From NCBI GenBank assembly GCA_930990555.1, contig CAKNPW010000018.1, forward strand, positions 1-38,154: a stretch of DNA of 38,154 bases, read 5' to 3'. This document shows positions 23,940-31,745 of the stretch, one piece after another (within the stretch, counting starts at the first letter, position 1; each line of letters opens with the position of its first letter). Origin of the DNA: an uncultured Clostridium sp. (GTDB taxonomy: Bacteria; Bacillota; Clostridia; TANB77; CAG-508). The translations under genes were made by a program, and so were the position numbers. Under the pieces are notes generated by a model, which was given only the letters and a program-made list of their open reading frames with translations, searched no databases and had not been told where the DNA came from.

Positions 23940-24495
23940 TTTTTAATTCTTCACACATAGCAAGTACTTTTTTAAAGTCACGCCAAAAGTTTATTTTCTT
24001 GTTCTCATCTCTTAAAAGTGCTGCAGGGTGCCATGTTGGCATATACATTATTCCCTTCTTTTCTATCCAGTGTCCTCTGCTAGCTGTTATTTTATATTCT
24101 TTTCCTAATATATTTTGAAGTGCTGTACTTCCCATTAGCACTATTATTTGTGGTTTTACCAATATTACTTGATTTCTTAAGTAGTCCAGGCATGCTTTTG
24201 CCTCGTCTTCTTCAGGAACTCTATTATTTGGTGGTCTACATTTTACTATATTTGCTATATACAGTTTTTTTCTATCTATCCCTAATCCTTCAAATGCTTT
24301 ATTCATTAATTGACCTGCTCTACCCACAAAAGGTACACCTTGCCTATCTTCGTCCGCACCAGGTCCTTCTCCTATAAGCATTACATTTGCATTTTTATTG
24401 CCATCCGCAAATACTATATTAGTTCTATTTGTACATAATTTACATTTTTTGCAACCTATTATTGATTTTTCTAAATCTTCCCAATTATCATACAA
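23929..24495 (-). CDS. family 4 uracil-DNA glycosylase (Fe-S)
   Basis: Uracil-DNA glycosylase of 188 residues that removes uracil from DNA in base-excision repair. Fe-S ligands can be taken from the CKKCKLC group (C15, C18, C21) together with C86 and C102, the spacing of family 4. Motif A is GEGPGADEDRQGVPFVGRAG, motif B is TWHPAALLR. Related to the domain found at the start of phage DNA polymerases, but this is the free-standing bacterial form. The final two codons and the stop lie in repeat E5, so the natural C-terminus (after MCEELK) may have been replaced. GAGGTG precedes the ATG. 18 bases after the S66 peptidase gene. Confidence 0.94.
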   Translation of the reverse strand: MYDNWEDLEKSIIGCKKCKLCTNRTNIVFADGNKNANVMLIGEGPGADEDRQGVPFVGRAGQLMNKAFEGLGIDRKKLYIANIVKCRPPNNRVPEEDEAKACLDYLRNQVILVKPQIIVLMGSTALQNILGKEYKITASRGHWIEKKGIMYMPTWHPAALLRDENKKINFWRDFKKVLAMCEELKIGI

Positions 24496-24513
24496 TTCTT
24501 ACACCTCTTTATG

Positions 24514-25431
24514 CTATTTTACACACTCTTCTAATAATTTTATCTTTACTTTATCATCTGTATCTATTCTTACTTTTACACCAATTGGTATAACTGTCTT
24601 TGGATCTATATGTCCAAAATTATCTGATTGAATTATTGGGAAATTGTACACATTTCCTATTGTGTCTTTTAAAATTTGAGCAAGTGTTATTCCAGATTCA
24701 TGCTCATATCCACCAAGCCATATTCCTCTAATTTTGTTAAAAACATCATTTTGTTTCATCCTATAAAAATATGAACTTACAGCTTCAGGTGGGGATTCTA
24801 GCCAAAATTCCTCTAAAAACAAAATCTTGTCTGTAACATCTACACTATATTTTCCTGTTATTAAATTAGACATAATACTTAAATTTCCACCAATCATAAT
24901 TCCTTCTGCTTGCCCTGGATTAATTACTCTATATTCATCATCTTTTGTTCCTAATTCTAAACTTCCATCTTGAAATCTCTTTATAATTTCCTTGTAGCAA
25001 TATTCTGTTTCACAAGCAGAAAGCCCTTTAAAGGTTTGACCAGAAAATGTAACTAAGCCTGTTTTCTCATATATCATATTTGCTATAGCTGTAGTATCAC
25101 TATATCCACACAATATCTTAGGATTTCTTTTGATCAAGTCATAATCAATTAAATCAAAAATAGAATTAGAATTAAATCCACCTTTTGCACACCAAACCAT
25201 TTTCACTTCATCATCTGCAAACATTTTATTTAAATCTTCTGCCTTTTGCTCCGCTGTTGCACCATATCCTGTTGGATTTGCAAATACATTTTTTCCTATC
25301 TTTAATTTATAGCCTGAACCTTCCATTAATAAAATCGAATTATTAAACTCTTCTAAATTTTCCTTTGTTACACTATCTGAAGGTGCAATTATTCCCAATG
25401 TATCACCTTTTCTTAATCTAGCTGGTATCAT
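24514..25431 (-). CDS. S66 peptidase (LD-carboxypeptidase / MccF-like)
   Basis: Serine peptidase of 305 residues. Begins PARLRKGDTLGIIAPSD as usual for S66; nucleophile S111 in CGYSDTTAI, Glu in ILFLEEFWLESP (about 207-208) and His in NFGHIDPKTVIPIG (H274). S66 members either trim the murein tetrapeptide (LdcA) or confer resistance to microcin C-type compounds (MccF); the sequence does not settle which. No signal peptide, so it acts in the cytoplasm. Followed by udg after 18 bases; the upstream gap to pgeF holds two repeats of both arm types. Confidence 0.92.
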   Translation of the reverse strand: MIPARLRKGDTLGIIAPSDSVTKENLEEFNNSILLMEGSGYKLKIGKNVFANPTGYGATAEQKAEDLNKMFADDEVKMVWCAKGGFNSNSIFDLIDYDLIKRNPKILCGYSDTTAIANMIYEKTGLVTFSGQTFKGLSACETEYCYKEIIKRFQDGSLELGTKDDEYRVINPGQAEGIMIGGNLSIMSNLITGKYSVDVTDKILFLEEFWLESPPEAVSSYFYRMKQNDVFNKIRGIWLGGYEHESGITLAQILKDTIGNVYNFPIIQSDNFGHIDPKTVIPIGVKVRIDTDDKVKIKLLEECVK

Positions 25432-25447
25432 GTGTTTTTCTCCCTTC

Positions 25448-25476
25448 TGAACTTTAGGGACGGAGCTTAAAGTTCA
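25448..25476. repeat. palindromic repeat, arm variant F1
   Basis: TGAACTTTAGGGACGGAGC followed by TTAAAGTTCA: arms TGAACTTTA/TAAAGTTCA. It shares the core TTTAGGGACG-nnnn-TTAAA with the E copies but has different arms (TGAA instead of GGGA). Inverted relative to F2 at 26404, so the pair brackets pgeF. Confidence 0.88.
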
Positions 25477-25536
25477 AATTTTATGTTAAACCATTTTTGG
25501 CTCATCTACCTAAAATTCATCTTATTTTATCGTCAA

Positions 25537-25569
25537 TCGGGATTTTAAGGAACGTCCCCAAAATCCCTA
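25537..25569. repeat. dispersed palindromic repeat, copy E6
   Basis: TCGGGATTTTAAGGAACGTC and CCCAAAATCCCTA. The last three bases of the element are the TAG stop codon (minus strand) of pgeF. Confidence 0.92.
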
Positions 25570-26346
25570 TTTAAGCATTACAATATTCATATTCCTATCT
25601 GCCTTTTCTTTTTCTGCCCTGTATGAAGACATATTAGCAACTTTGCATACGCTACAAATATTGCTATCAAATATATTTTCTTTCTTTATTCCTATTTCGA
25701 TTAAATAATCTATTATTAAATTTGTTGTGTCAAAATAATATTTTTGTTTTCCTTCTATGACTTCTCCTGTTTTATAATATTTGTCTATATTCCCAAATTC
25801 TTTATTGAATTTATCTATAAAATCCTCTTCTACCTGAAAATGACACTGTTTTATACATGGACCTATACACACTACCATATCCGCTGGATTACAATTATAT
25901 TTTTCAATCATCAATTTAACTGCTTTAGCACTTATTCTTTGCAAAGTTCCTCTCCATCCTGAATGCACATTTCCTATTACATTTTTGATTTTATCATATA
26001 AGATTATAGGCGTGCAATCTGCATATTTGGTAACTAATGGTATATTCTTATTATTTGTTATAAATCCATCTACAAATTCAAATTTTTCAGCTGTATATTC
26101 TTTTATATCTTTAATGATATCTGTATGTTTTTGTGCTGATTTAATTATTTTGTTAGAATCTATCTCTAATGCTTTACATATTTTTTCATAATTTGCTGGT
26201 GCCTGGTCGTTCTTATCACTAAATTGCAATGGTTTTAACGAATATGCATGTTGCAATTTATCTGCATATTTTAGTAATTCTCTAAACTGTAAATATTCCA
26301 CATCACCTTTTTTGACATGTATTATGTTTTCATTACTTAAATCCAT
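25567..26346 (-). CDS. pgeF: PgeF/YlmD-type laccase-domain protein
   Basis: Protein of 259 residues of the multicopper-polyphenol-oxidoreductase-like (DUF152) family. E. coli PgeF edits peptidoglycan precursors, and homologues act as purine nucleoside phosphorylases or deaminases. Zinc-site residues: H74 in QKHTD, C111 in KYADCTPIIL, H128 in NVHSGWRGT; IGPCI and CSVCKVANMSSYRAEKEK are also typical. Length is normal. AAAGGAG precedes the ATG. The gene is bracketed by inverted repeats F1 and F2, and its stop codon is part of repeat E6. Confidence 0.92.
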   Translation of the reverse strand: MDLSNENIIHVKKGDVEYLQFRELLKYADKLQHAYSLKPLQFSDKNDQAPANYEKICKALEIDSNKIIKSAQKHTDIIKDIKEYTAEKFEFVDGFITNNKNIPLVTKYADCTPIILYDKIKNVIGNVHSGWRGTLQRISAKAVKLMIEKYNCNPADMVVCIGPCIKQCHFQVEEDFIDKFNKEFGNIDKYYKTGEVIEGKQKYYFDTTNLIIDYLIEIGIKKENIFDSNICSVCKVANMSSYRAEKEKADRNMNIVMLK

Positions 26347-26401
26347 TAGGCTCTCCTTTCTATATTTTAAGTGCTATCTTTGGGTGTTGTTTTATGTATA
26401 C

Positions 26402-29400
26402 TTATGAACTTTTAACCCCGTCCCTAAAGTTCATACATTCTAGTATATAATCTTTTTCTAGGTTGTCTATATAATTATAGTCATTTCCGTAAAATCCTTT
26501 TTTAAAATTACATATTGAGCCATATACACAATATTCACATGGTTTTCTTTTATTTTTAACATTATAGTATGGCTTTATGTCTATATTTCCATCTAAAATC
26601 TCTTTAGAAATCTCTCCTAGAGTTTTCTTTACATATTTTTGTAATATTTCGAATTCCTTTCTTGACACCACTTTAGATGTTTTATCCATACTTCCGTCTT
26701 TCTTTAGTTTAACTGGAATGGTTGTCGACTTCTCGCCATCTTTTAAGTTATTGTCCATCATATTAATTACATTCATTTCTGCTAATACTAGCCCATTCAT
26801 TCTAAAGTGTTCTCTTATTTTTTGCTCTACTTCTTCATCTGTTATATTCTTGCTATTTTTTACTTTGTCTAACTTAGGCTCTGTTAAGCCAAAGTATAAT
26901 ACTCCTGCTGGTATTACATCCTTTTCCTCGCATACTGCATCTAAATATGTAATTAATTGTAATTGCAACCCAGCCAATACTTCATTTAAGTTTATATCTT
27001 TAGCTGATGATTTATAATCTATTATTCGTATGTATTTTCCAGTTTCATCTTTTGCTAAATCAATTCTATCTATTTTACCTGTTATTTCTACTTTTCTTCC
27101 ATCTTCTATAGTAATTTCTATTGGCTTATACTCTTTTCCATTTTTAAATTCTATCTCGTTTCCTACAACTTCAAAATCAGTAGCTTGTAATCCTTGAACT
27201 ATATATACTATAGATAAAGTTACTAATCTGCATAATCTATTTGTAAGTACCATAAATTTTGGAATACTTTTAAAAATATAATTAACTTTTAAATTTAACT
27301 TTTCTTCTATTATTTGTTTTACTATTTTTTCTATTTCTGCTTTATCAAGGTCTTTTATACTTATACTTTTAGTAGAAACTTCCTCAAAAAATTCATCTAT
27401 AACCTCATGCATGAAAGATCCTGTATCTATCGGTTGTAATTTTAATGATTTCTTTTCTTTTAATTTTAGTCCATATTCTAGATAGAATGAGAACGGACAA
27501 CTTCTATATCTTTCTAACCTTGAAATCGTTGTATGTAATGTCTCCCCATATAATTTTTTAATAAATTCTGGTTTGATTTTTTCTGGAACATTCGTATATT
27601 TTATTCCTTCTAGGCTTTTTTGTAATCTGCCTTTCCATAGGAGATTATTCTCGTAATATTTTAAAACATCAAACCAAATAGCCTCTATCTCTTCTCCTTC
27701 TTGATATGCATTTAATTTTTCTATTAAATTATCAAATGTATTGTTTGTAGTAATAATTTCTTTTTCTTGAGTAATTATATCACTCGTTTCTTTTAGCTTT
27801 GGATAGATCTTTTTTAATTTAGTAATTAATATAGAAGGTCTTAATGTTCTTCCTTCATTGTCTGATGAAGCATATAATAAGAATAGTTTTTCTTCTGCAA
27901 TAGTAAATGCTTTATATATATTAAAGTTTTCTTCATATAAATTTTCTAAGCTTCCATTTGCTAACTCAAAACCTTGTGCCTTTAAATACTCCCTATCTTT
28001 GTCATTAAAGAATCCTTCATCTTTATAAATACTTGGAAATTCTCCATCATTTATTCCTATAATAAATACTGCTCTAACTTTGTGACTTCTAGATCTACTT
28101 ACATCTCCAACAATAACTTGATCCTGTGTTGCTGGAATTTTTCCAAGTCCCGTATTTTTTAAACCTATTTTTAATATACTCATATATTTATCAAAAGTAG
28201 TTTTTTCTTCTCCAAAAACTAATACAATTTCATCAAATAATTCTATAAGTACCTTAAAACTACTTTCATACTCATTTGCAATCTCTATAAATCCTTTTTC
28301 TTCTAGTTTTTCTATTTTTGAAGTTATAACTTCTTCTATCTTCATCTCTTCTAAAAACTCGTATAAAATTTTAGTTAAATTTATAAAACTATTATCTTTT
28401 CTAGCTTTTTCTTGCAATTTTCTAATTGGTGTAACAATCATTCTTCTAAGTTCATTTAGTCTTGTTAGTTCCTCTTCTGTATATTCATCTTTCCCTATAT
28501 AATTCCAATCTTCTTTGTACCACTTATTACCTTTTATACCCCATCTTATACAGTAATTTTCTAGTTTAAATATCTCTTCTTTGTCTATATTTACAAAACC
28601 TGTTTTTAAATAATTAAATACAGCTTCGTATGACCAATTTTTATTACAAATTTCTAAAACTGCTATTAAAAATTTTACTAAAATGTTTTCACTTAATTCC
28701 TTTTTTTCATCTATAAAAACTGGAATATTATAGCCTGCAAAAATAACTTTTATTAAACTAGAATATAAGTTTAAATTTTTAGTTATAACAGATATATCTT
28801 TATATCTATAATTTTCATTTCTAACTAATTTTACTATTTCGGCTGCTGTATGTTCTATCTCTGTATATTGGTTATTAGCTAAAAACATTTTTATATTTTT
28901 TGTCTCTTCCTTATATGTTTTATATGGTACTGCATAAAAATTTTCTTCTAAATGCTTTAATTCTTCATTTTTAAACCTATGTAACACTGTAAGTTTTACA
29001 TCATCTTTTATTTCTATTCCGTATTCTTTTGCCAAATTAATTAGTTTGATTCCTGTATTTTTATTAGCATAAAAAATATCTTTATCTGCATCTTCCTGTT
29101 GAACCAAATTATCTGTACATATCGTGATATTAACTTCTTTTGCAAGTTGCATTAATTTTGCTATAATCTCATATTCCTGTGTTGTAAATCCAACAAATTC
29201 ATCTATATAAATTATTGCATCTTTAAACTGATTGCTTTCTAAAATTTGTGTGTTTAAAATATCTAATACATCATTTTCATCTAAAAATTTATTTTGTATA
29301 CTTTTTTCAAATTCTTCATACATAGTTATCATGTCATTTAATTTTAGCTTTAAATACATATCTTCAGTTGTATTAGCCTCTTCTTTTAAGTTTTCTATAT

Positions 29401-29785
29401 TTATTCTATGCTTTTTAAATTCTGTAATTGAATTTCCTATAATATCAACATTTTCTGCATTCTTTCCTAAAAAATTTAAATTGTCTTTGCACTTACTTAA
29501 GATATCATAAAGAAGCATAGCTTTACCACTTTTGCTTAAACTAGTCTTTTTAGCTCCACCTAGCTCATTTCTTACTCTAAATGCCATTCTACTAAATGTA
29601 ATTACTTCTGTATTTACTAATGCCAAATTATTAGCCTTTTCCATTAATCTTTTTTCTGCCATTAACGCCATTTGATTTGGCACAATCATATATATTTTTT
29701 CTTTATTTATATTTTTTGCTATCTCATTAAAACAATATTCGCTTTTTCCACATCCAGATTTTCCATATATTAATCTTAAACTCAT
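26402..29785 (-). CDS. addB: AddB helicase-nuclease subunit
   Basis: ATP-dependent helicase/deoxyribonuclease subunit B of 1127 residues, partner of AddA in processing double-strand breaks for recombination. Walker A GKSGCGKS at 8-15, a helicase-like body, the nuclease domain with GKIDRIDL and IIDYKSS, and Fe-S cysteines YRSCPFSFYLEYG plus CEYCVYGSIC near the end. The last ten codons (MNFRDGVKSS and stop) are read from repeat F2, so the C-terminus is repeat-derived. No addA follows; pgeF comes next after 55 bases. GAGGTGA precedes the ATG. Confidence 0.95.
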   Translation of the reverse strand: MSLRLIYGKSGCGKSEYCFNEIAKNINKEKIYMIVPNQMALMAEKRLMEKANNLALVNTEVITFSRMAFRVRNELGGAKKTSLSKSGKAMLLYDILSKCKDNLNFLGKNAENVDIIGNSITEFKKHRINIENLKEEANTTEDMYLKLKLNDMITMYEEFEKSIQNKFLDENDVLDILNTQILESNQFKDAIIYIDEFVGFTTQEYEIIAKLMQLAKEVNITICTDNLVQQEDADKDIFYANKNTGIKLINLAKEYGIEIKDDVKLTVLHRFKNEELKHLEENFYAVPYKTYKEETKNIKMFLANNQYTEIEHTAAEIVKLVRNENYRYKDISVITKNLNLYSSLIKVIFAGYNIPVFIDEKKELSENILVKFLIAVLEICNKNWSYEAVFNYLKTGFVNIDKEEIFKLENYCIRWGIKGNKWYKEDWNYIGKDEYTEEELTRLNELRRMIVTPIRKLQEKARKDNSFINLTKILYEFLEEMKIEEVITSKIEKLEEKGFIEIANEYESSFKVLIELFDEIVLVFGEEKTTFDKYMSILKIGLKNTGLGKIPATQDQVIVGDVSRSRSHKVRAVFIIGINDGEFPSIYKDEGFFNDKDREYLKAQGFELANGSLENLYEENFNIYKAFTIAEEKLFLLYASSDNEGRTLRPSILITKLKKIYPKLKETSDIITQEKEIITTNNTFDNLIEKLNAYQEGEEIEAIWFDVLKYYENNLLWKGRLQKSLEGIKYTNVPEKIKPEFIKKLYGETLHTTISRLERYRSCPFSFYLEYGLKLKEKKSLKLQPIDTGSFMHEVIDEFFEEVSTKSISIKDLDKAEIEKIVKQIIEEKLNLKVNYIFKSIPKFMVLTNRLCRLVTLSIVYIVQGLQATDFEVVGNEIEFKNGKEYKPIEITIEDGRKVEITGKIDRIDLAKDETGKYIRIIDYKSSAKDINLNEVLAGLQLQLITYLDAVCEEKDVIPAGVLYFGLTEPKLDKVKNSKNITDEEVEQKIREHFRMNGLVLAEMNVINMMDNNLKDGEKSTTIPVKLKKDGSMDKTSKVVSRKEFEILQKYVKKTLGEISKEILDGNIDIKPYYNVKNKRKPCEYCVYGSICNFKKGFYGNDYNYIDNLEKDYILECMNFRDGVKSS
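26404..26434. repeat. palindromic repeat, arm variant F2, inside addB end
   Basis: On the minus strand ATGAACTTTAGGGACGGGG followed by TTAAAAGTTCAT. It is the inverted partner of F1 and forms the last codons of addB. Confidence 0.9.
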
Positions 29786-29830
29786 CTGCTCACCTCATAT
29801 ATGCTAAATCTTATCATATTTATACAAGAA

Positions 29831-29872
29831 AAAACACCTCTAAATGTTATTTTTTTAACATTGGGGTGTTTT
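29831..29872 (-). terminator. terminator after ftsZ and its repeat array
   Basis: Long stem: AAAACACCTC pairs with GGGGTGTTTT (one G-U), continued by AATGTTA/TAACATT. Followed on the minus strand by TTTTTTCTTG and on the plus strand by GTTTTTTT, so it works either way. It separates the ftsZ unit from addB. Confidence 0.88.
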
Positions 29873-29915
29873 GTTTTTTTAATATATTCAACTTTAATTA
29901 TTTTATATGACCAAA

Positions 29916-29997
29916 TAGGGATTTCAAGGAACGTCCCCAAATCCCTAAAGGGAAAAAAAGAACGTCCCCAAATCCCGAGGGACATCCCAAATACCTA
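29916..29997. repeat. tandem array of three palindromic-repeat units, E7-E9
   Basis: E7 (29916-29947) is a full unit, TAGGGATTTCAAGGAACG plus TCCCCAAATCCCTA. E8 (29948-29977) is half-degenerate, with AAGAACGTCCCC and AAATCCCGA. E9 (29979-29997) reads GGGACATCCCAAATACCTA. The final CTA is the TAG stop codon of ftsZ. Confidence 0.85.
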
Positions 29998-30942
29998 TTT
30001 ATCTATTCCTGTTGCAATTACAGTAATAACTATTTCATCTTCTAATGAATCGTCTATTATTGTTCCAAAGATAATATTTGCTTCTGGATTGTCTACTCTA
30101 TCTCCAATTACTGTCATAATTGCATTTATTTCATCTAAAGGCATTTCTGCACTACCAGCAATATTTACAATTACGCCTTTTGCACCTTGTATTATAGTTT
30201 CTGTTAGAGGGTTACCAATTGCTTCTTTTACTGCTAGTTCATTTCTATGTTCGCCTTTTCCTCTACCTATACCCATATATGCATTTCCTTTATATCCTAT
30301 AATTGTTCTGATATCGGCAAAGTCTATATTTACTAGTCCAGGAGTTGCAATTTGATCTGTTATACCTTTTATTCCTTTTTCTAAAACTAAATCTACCTCT
30401 TTAAATGCATTTTGTAATGTAATTCTAGCATTTCCTTTTAATAGATTGTCATTTAAAACAACTATTAATGAATTTACATTTTCACGTAATTCATCTATTC
30501 CTCTTTCCGCTCTTGCCATTCGTACTTTTCCTTCAAAAGAAAATGGTTTAGAAACTATACCAACTGTTAGGATTCCCATTTCTTTTGCAAATTGTGCTAT
30601 TGCAGGAATTGCTCCAGTTCCTGTTCCACCACCCATTCCAGCAGTTAAGAACAATAAATCTGTACCTTGTAATATATTCTTGATTTCCTCTTTATTTTCC
30701 ATTGCTGCTCTTTCACCTATGGATACATCTCCGCCAGCACCTAACCCTTTTGTAATTTCTTTCCCGATTTGCATAACATTTTTTGTTTTTGCTTCCTCAA
30801 GAACTTTTACTTCTGTGTTAAACTCATAAAATTCTACCCCGTCAATTCCATCCTCAATCATTCTGTTAACAGCATTGTTACCGGCTCCGCCAATTCCAAT
30901 TACTTTAATATTAATTAAATTCTTCACATTTAATTTATCCAT
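29995..30942 (-). CDS. ftsZ: FtsZ GTPase, lacking C-terminal tail
   Basis: Tubulin-like FtsZ of 315 residues that should polymerise at mid-cell with GTP. GTP-binding GGAGNNAVNRM near 18, signature GGGTGTG at 104-110, T7 loop NIDFADIRTI (205-213) with both acidic residues. The sequence ends at VITVIATGIDK, the end of the globular core. The flexible linker and C-terminal peptide that bind FtsA, SepF, ZapA and EzrA-type partners are absent (typical length 350-400). The stop codon is formed by a degenerate repeat unit and no tail-like sequence follows before the terminator. It could be truncated by the repeat, or be a tail-less second FtsZ. The core is moderately divergent (FNTEVKVLEEAK where NTDAQAL is usual). 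GGAG precedes the ATG. Confidence 0.9.
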   Translation of the reverse strand: MDKLNVKNLINIKVIGIGGAGNNAVNRMIEDGIDGVEFYEFNTEVKVLEEAKTKNVMQIGKEITKGLGAGGDVSIGERAAMENKEEIKNILQGTDLLFLTAGMGGGTGTGAIPAIAQFAKEMGILTVGIVSKPFSFEGKVRMARAERGIDELRENVNSLIVVLNDNLLKGNARITLQNAFKEVDLVLEKGIKGITDQIATPGLVNIDFADIRTIIGYKGNAYMGIGRGKGEHRNELAVKEAIGNPLTETIIQGAKGVIVNIAGSAEMPLDEINAIMTVIGDRVDNPEANIIFGTIIDDSLEDEIVITVIATGIDK

Positions 30943-31016
30943 ATATTATCTCCTTTATTTATTATATTTCAATAATATATTACCAGGCATTTTATAAAAT
31001 ATAACACTTCCTTCAC

Positions 31017-31025
31017 ATTATAACA
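31017..31025 (-). promoter_or_regulatory. extended -10 promoter of ftsZ
   Basis: TGTTATAAT on the minus strand (TGnTATAAT), about 75 bases before the ATG; no good -35 box is seen. Confidence 0.45.
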
Positions 31026-31081
31026 CGTTTTTAAGCTTTTGGGGAGTTTTTTTTGAATTTTTTTGAAATTTAATATGTTAA

Positions 31082-31744
31082 CTAATTATTTTTATTTGTA
31101 TTTAATAAATTTCCTAGTTCTAAATAGTTTTCTGGAATTTCACCTATAATTACATTTTCTGCTAATATAACCTTTTCTTCAATCTGACTACTTATAGTAT
31201 TAAAGGGTGTTAATACATCTATCTTACAATTAATATTAGCAAATATTCTATGTATAGATTGATTTATTCCAGCAGATGTAAATTCACTACTTATTTTTGT
31301 ATCCAAATTACCTATACTAGATATTCTAATTGGCACTTTTGGACCTCTTCCAGATAACAATGTAATTCCTGTAAATGTTCCTAACCTAATAGATATATCT
31401 CTACTATCTTGATTATCTATTTTCTCTTGTATTTTAAGTGCAATTTGAGAAACGATTTTATTCATTACTGCAATATTTGCTTGCATAGATACTATTTTGC
31501 CATCTTTATCTTTTACAGTTGTAATTAGATCATTATACCCGTATTTCTCCATTACTTCATCTATAGTTTCATGTACAATTTGTGTTGCAGTTGATTTTGC
31601 TTCACTTAGACATAACTGGTTAAACGTAGGACCTATCGTTTTTATTAAATACACCACAGTAAACAATGCTGTTACTAATACTAATATTAGCATTCTATAC
31701 TTTTTAGAAAGATTTATTTTCTTTCTAGAATATATCTTTTCCAT
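31082..31744 (-). CDS. yunB: sporulation protein YunB
   Basis: Protein of 220 residues, YunB family, made in the mother cell and needed for proper spore formation in Bacillus. An N-terminal membrane segment (about 18-38, ILVLVTALFTVVYLI) is followed by an outside domain with LGTFTGITLLSGRGPKVPIRI, FTSAGINQSIHRIFANI and the IVIGEIP-like end (NVIIGEIPENYLEL). I start at MEKIYSRKK, one base after the stop of the SPOCS gene; the longer frame overlaps that gene. Ribosome binding site is weak (TTAAGG). The pair forms one unit. Confidence 0.92.
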   Translation of the reverse strand: MEKIYSRKKINLSKKYRMLILVLVTALFTVVYLIKTIGPTFNQLCLSEAKSTATQIVHETIDEVMEKYGYNDLITTVKDKDGKIVSMQANIAVMNKIVSQIALKIQEKIDNQDSRDISIRLGTFTGITLLSGRGPKVPIRISSIGNLDTKISSEFTSAGINQSIHRIFANINCKIDVLTPFNTISSQIEEKVILAENVIIGEIPENYLELGNLLNTNKNN

Positions 31745-31745
31745 A

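Noticed and set aside
29782..29985. 67-residue minus-strand frame between ftsZ and addB
   Set aside because: It runs through the repeat array and the terminator hairpin, overlaps the addB start and has no family features.
10700..29997. CRISPR array
   Set aside because: The repeats are palindromic, scattered over 19 kb and not separated by regular unique spacers; no cas genes are present.
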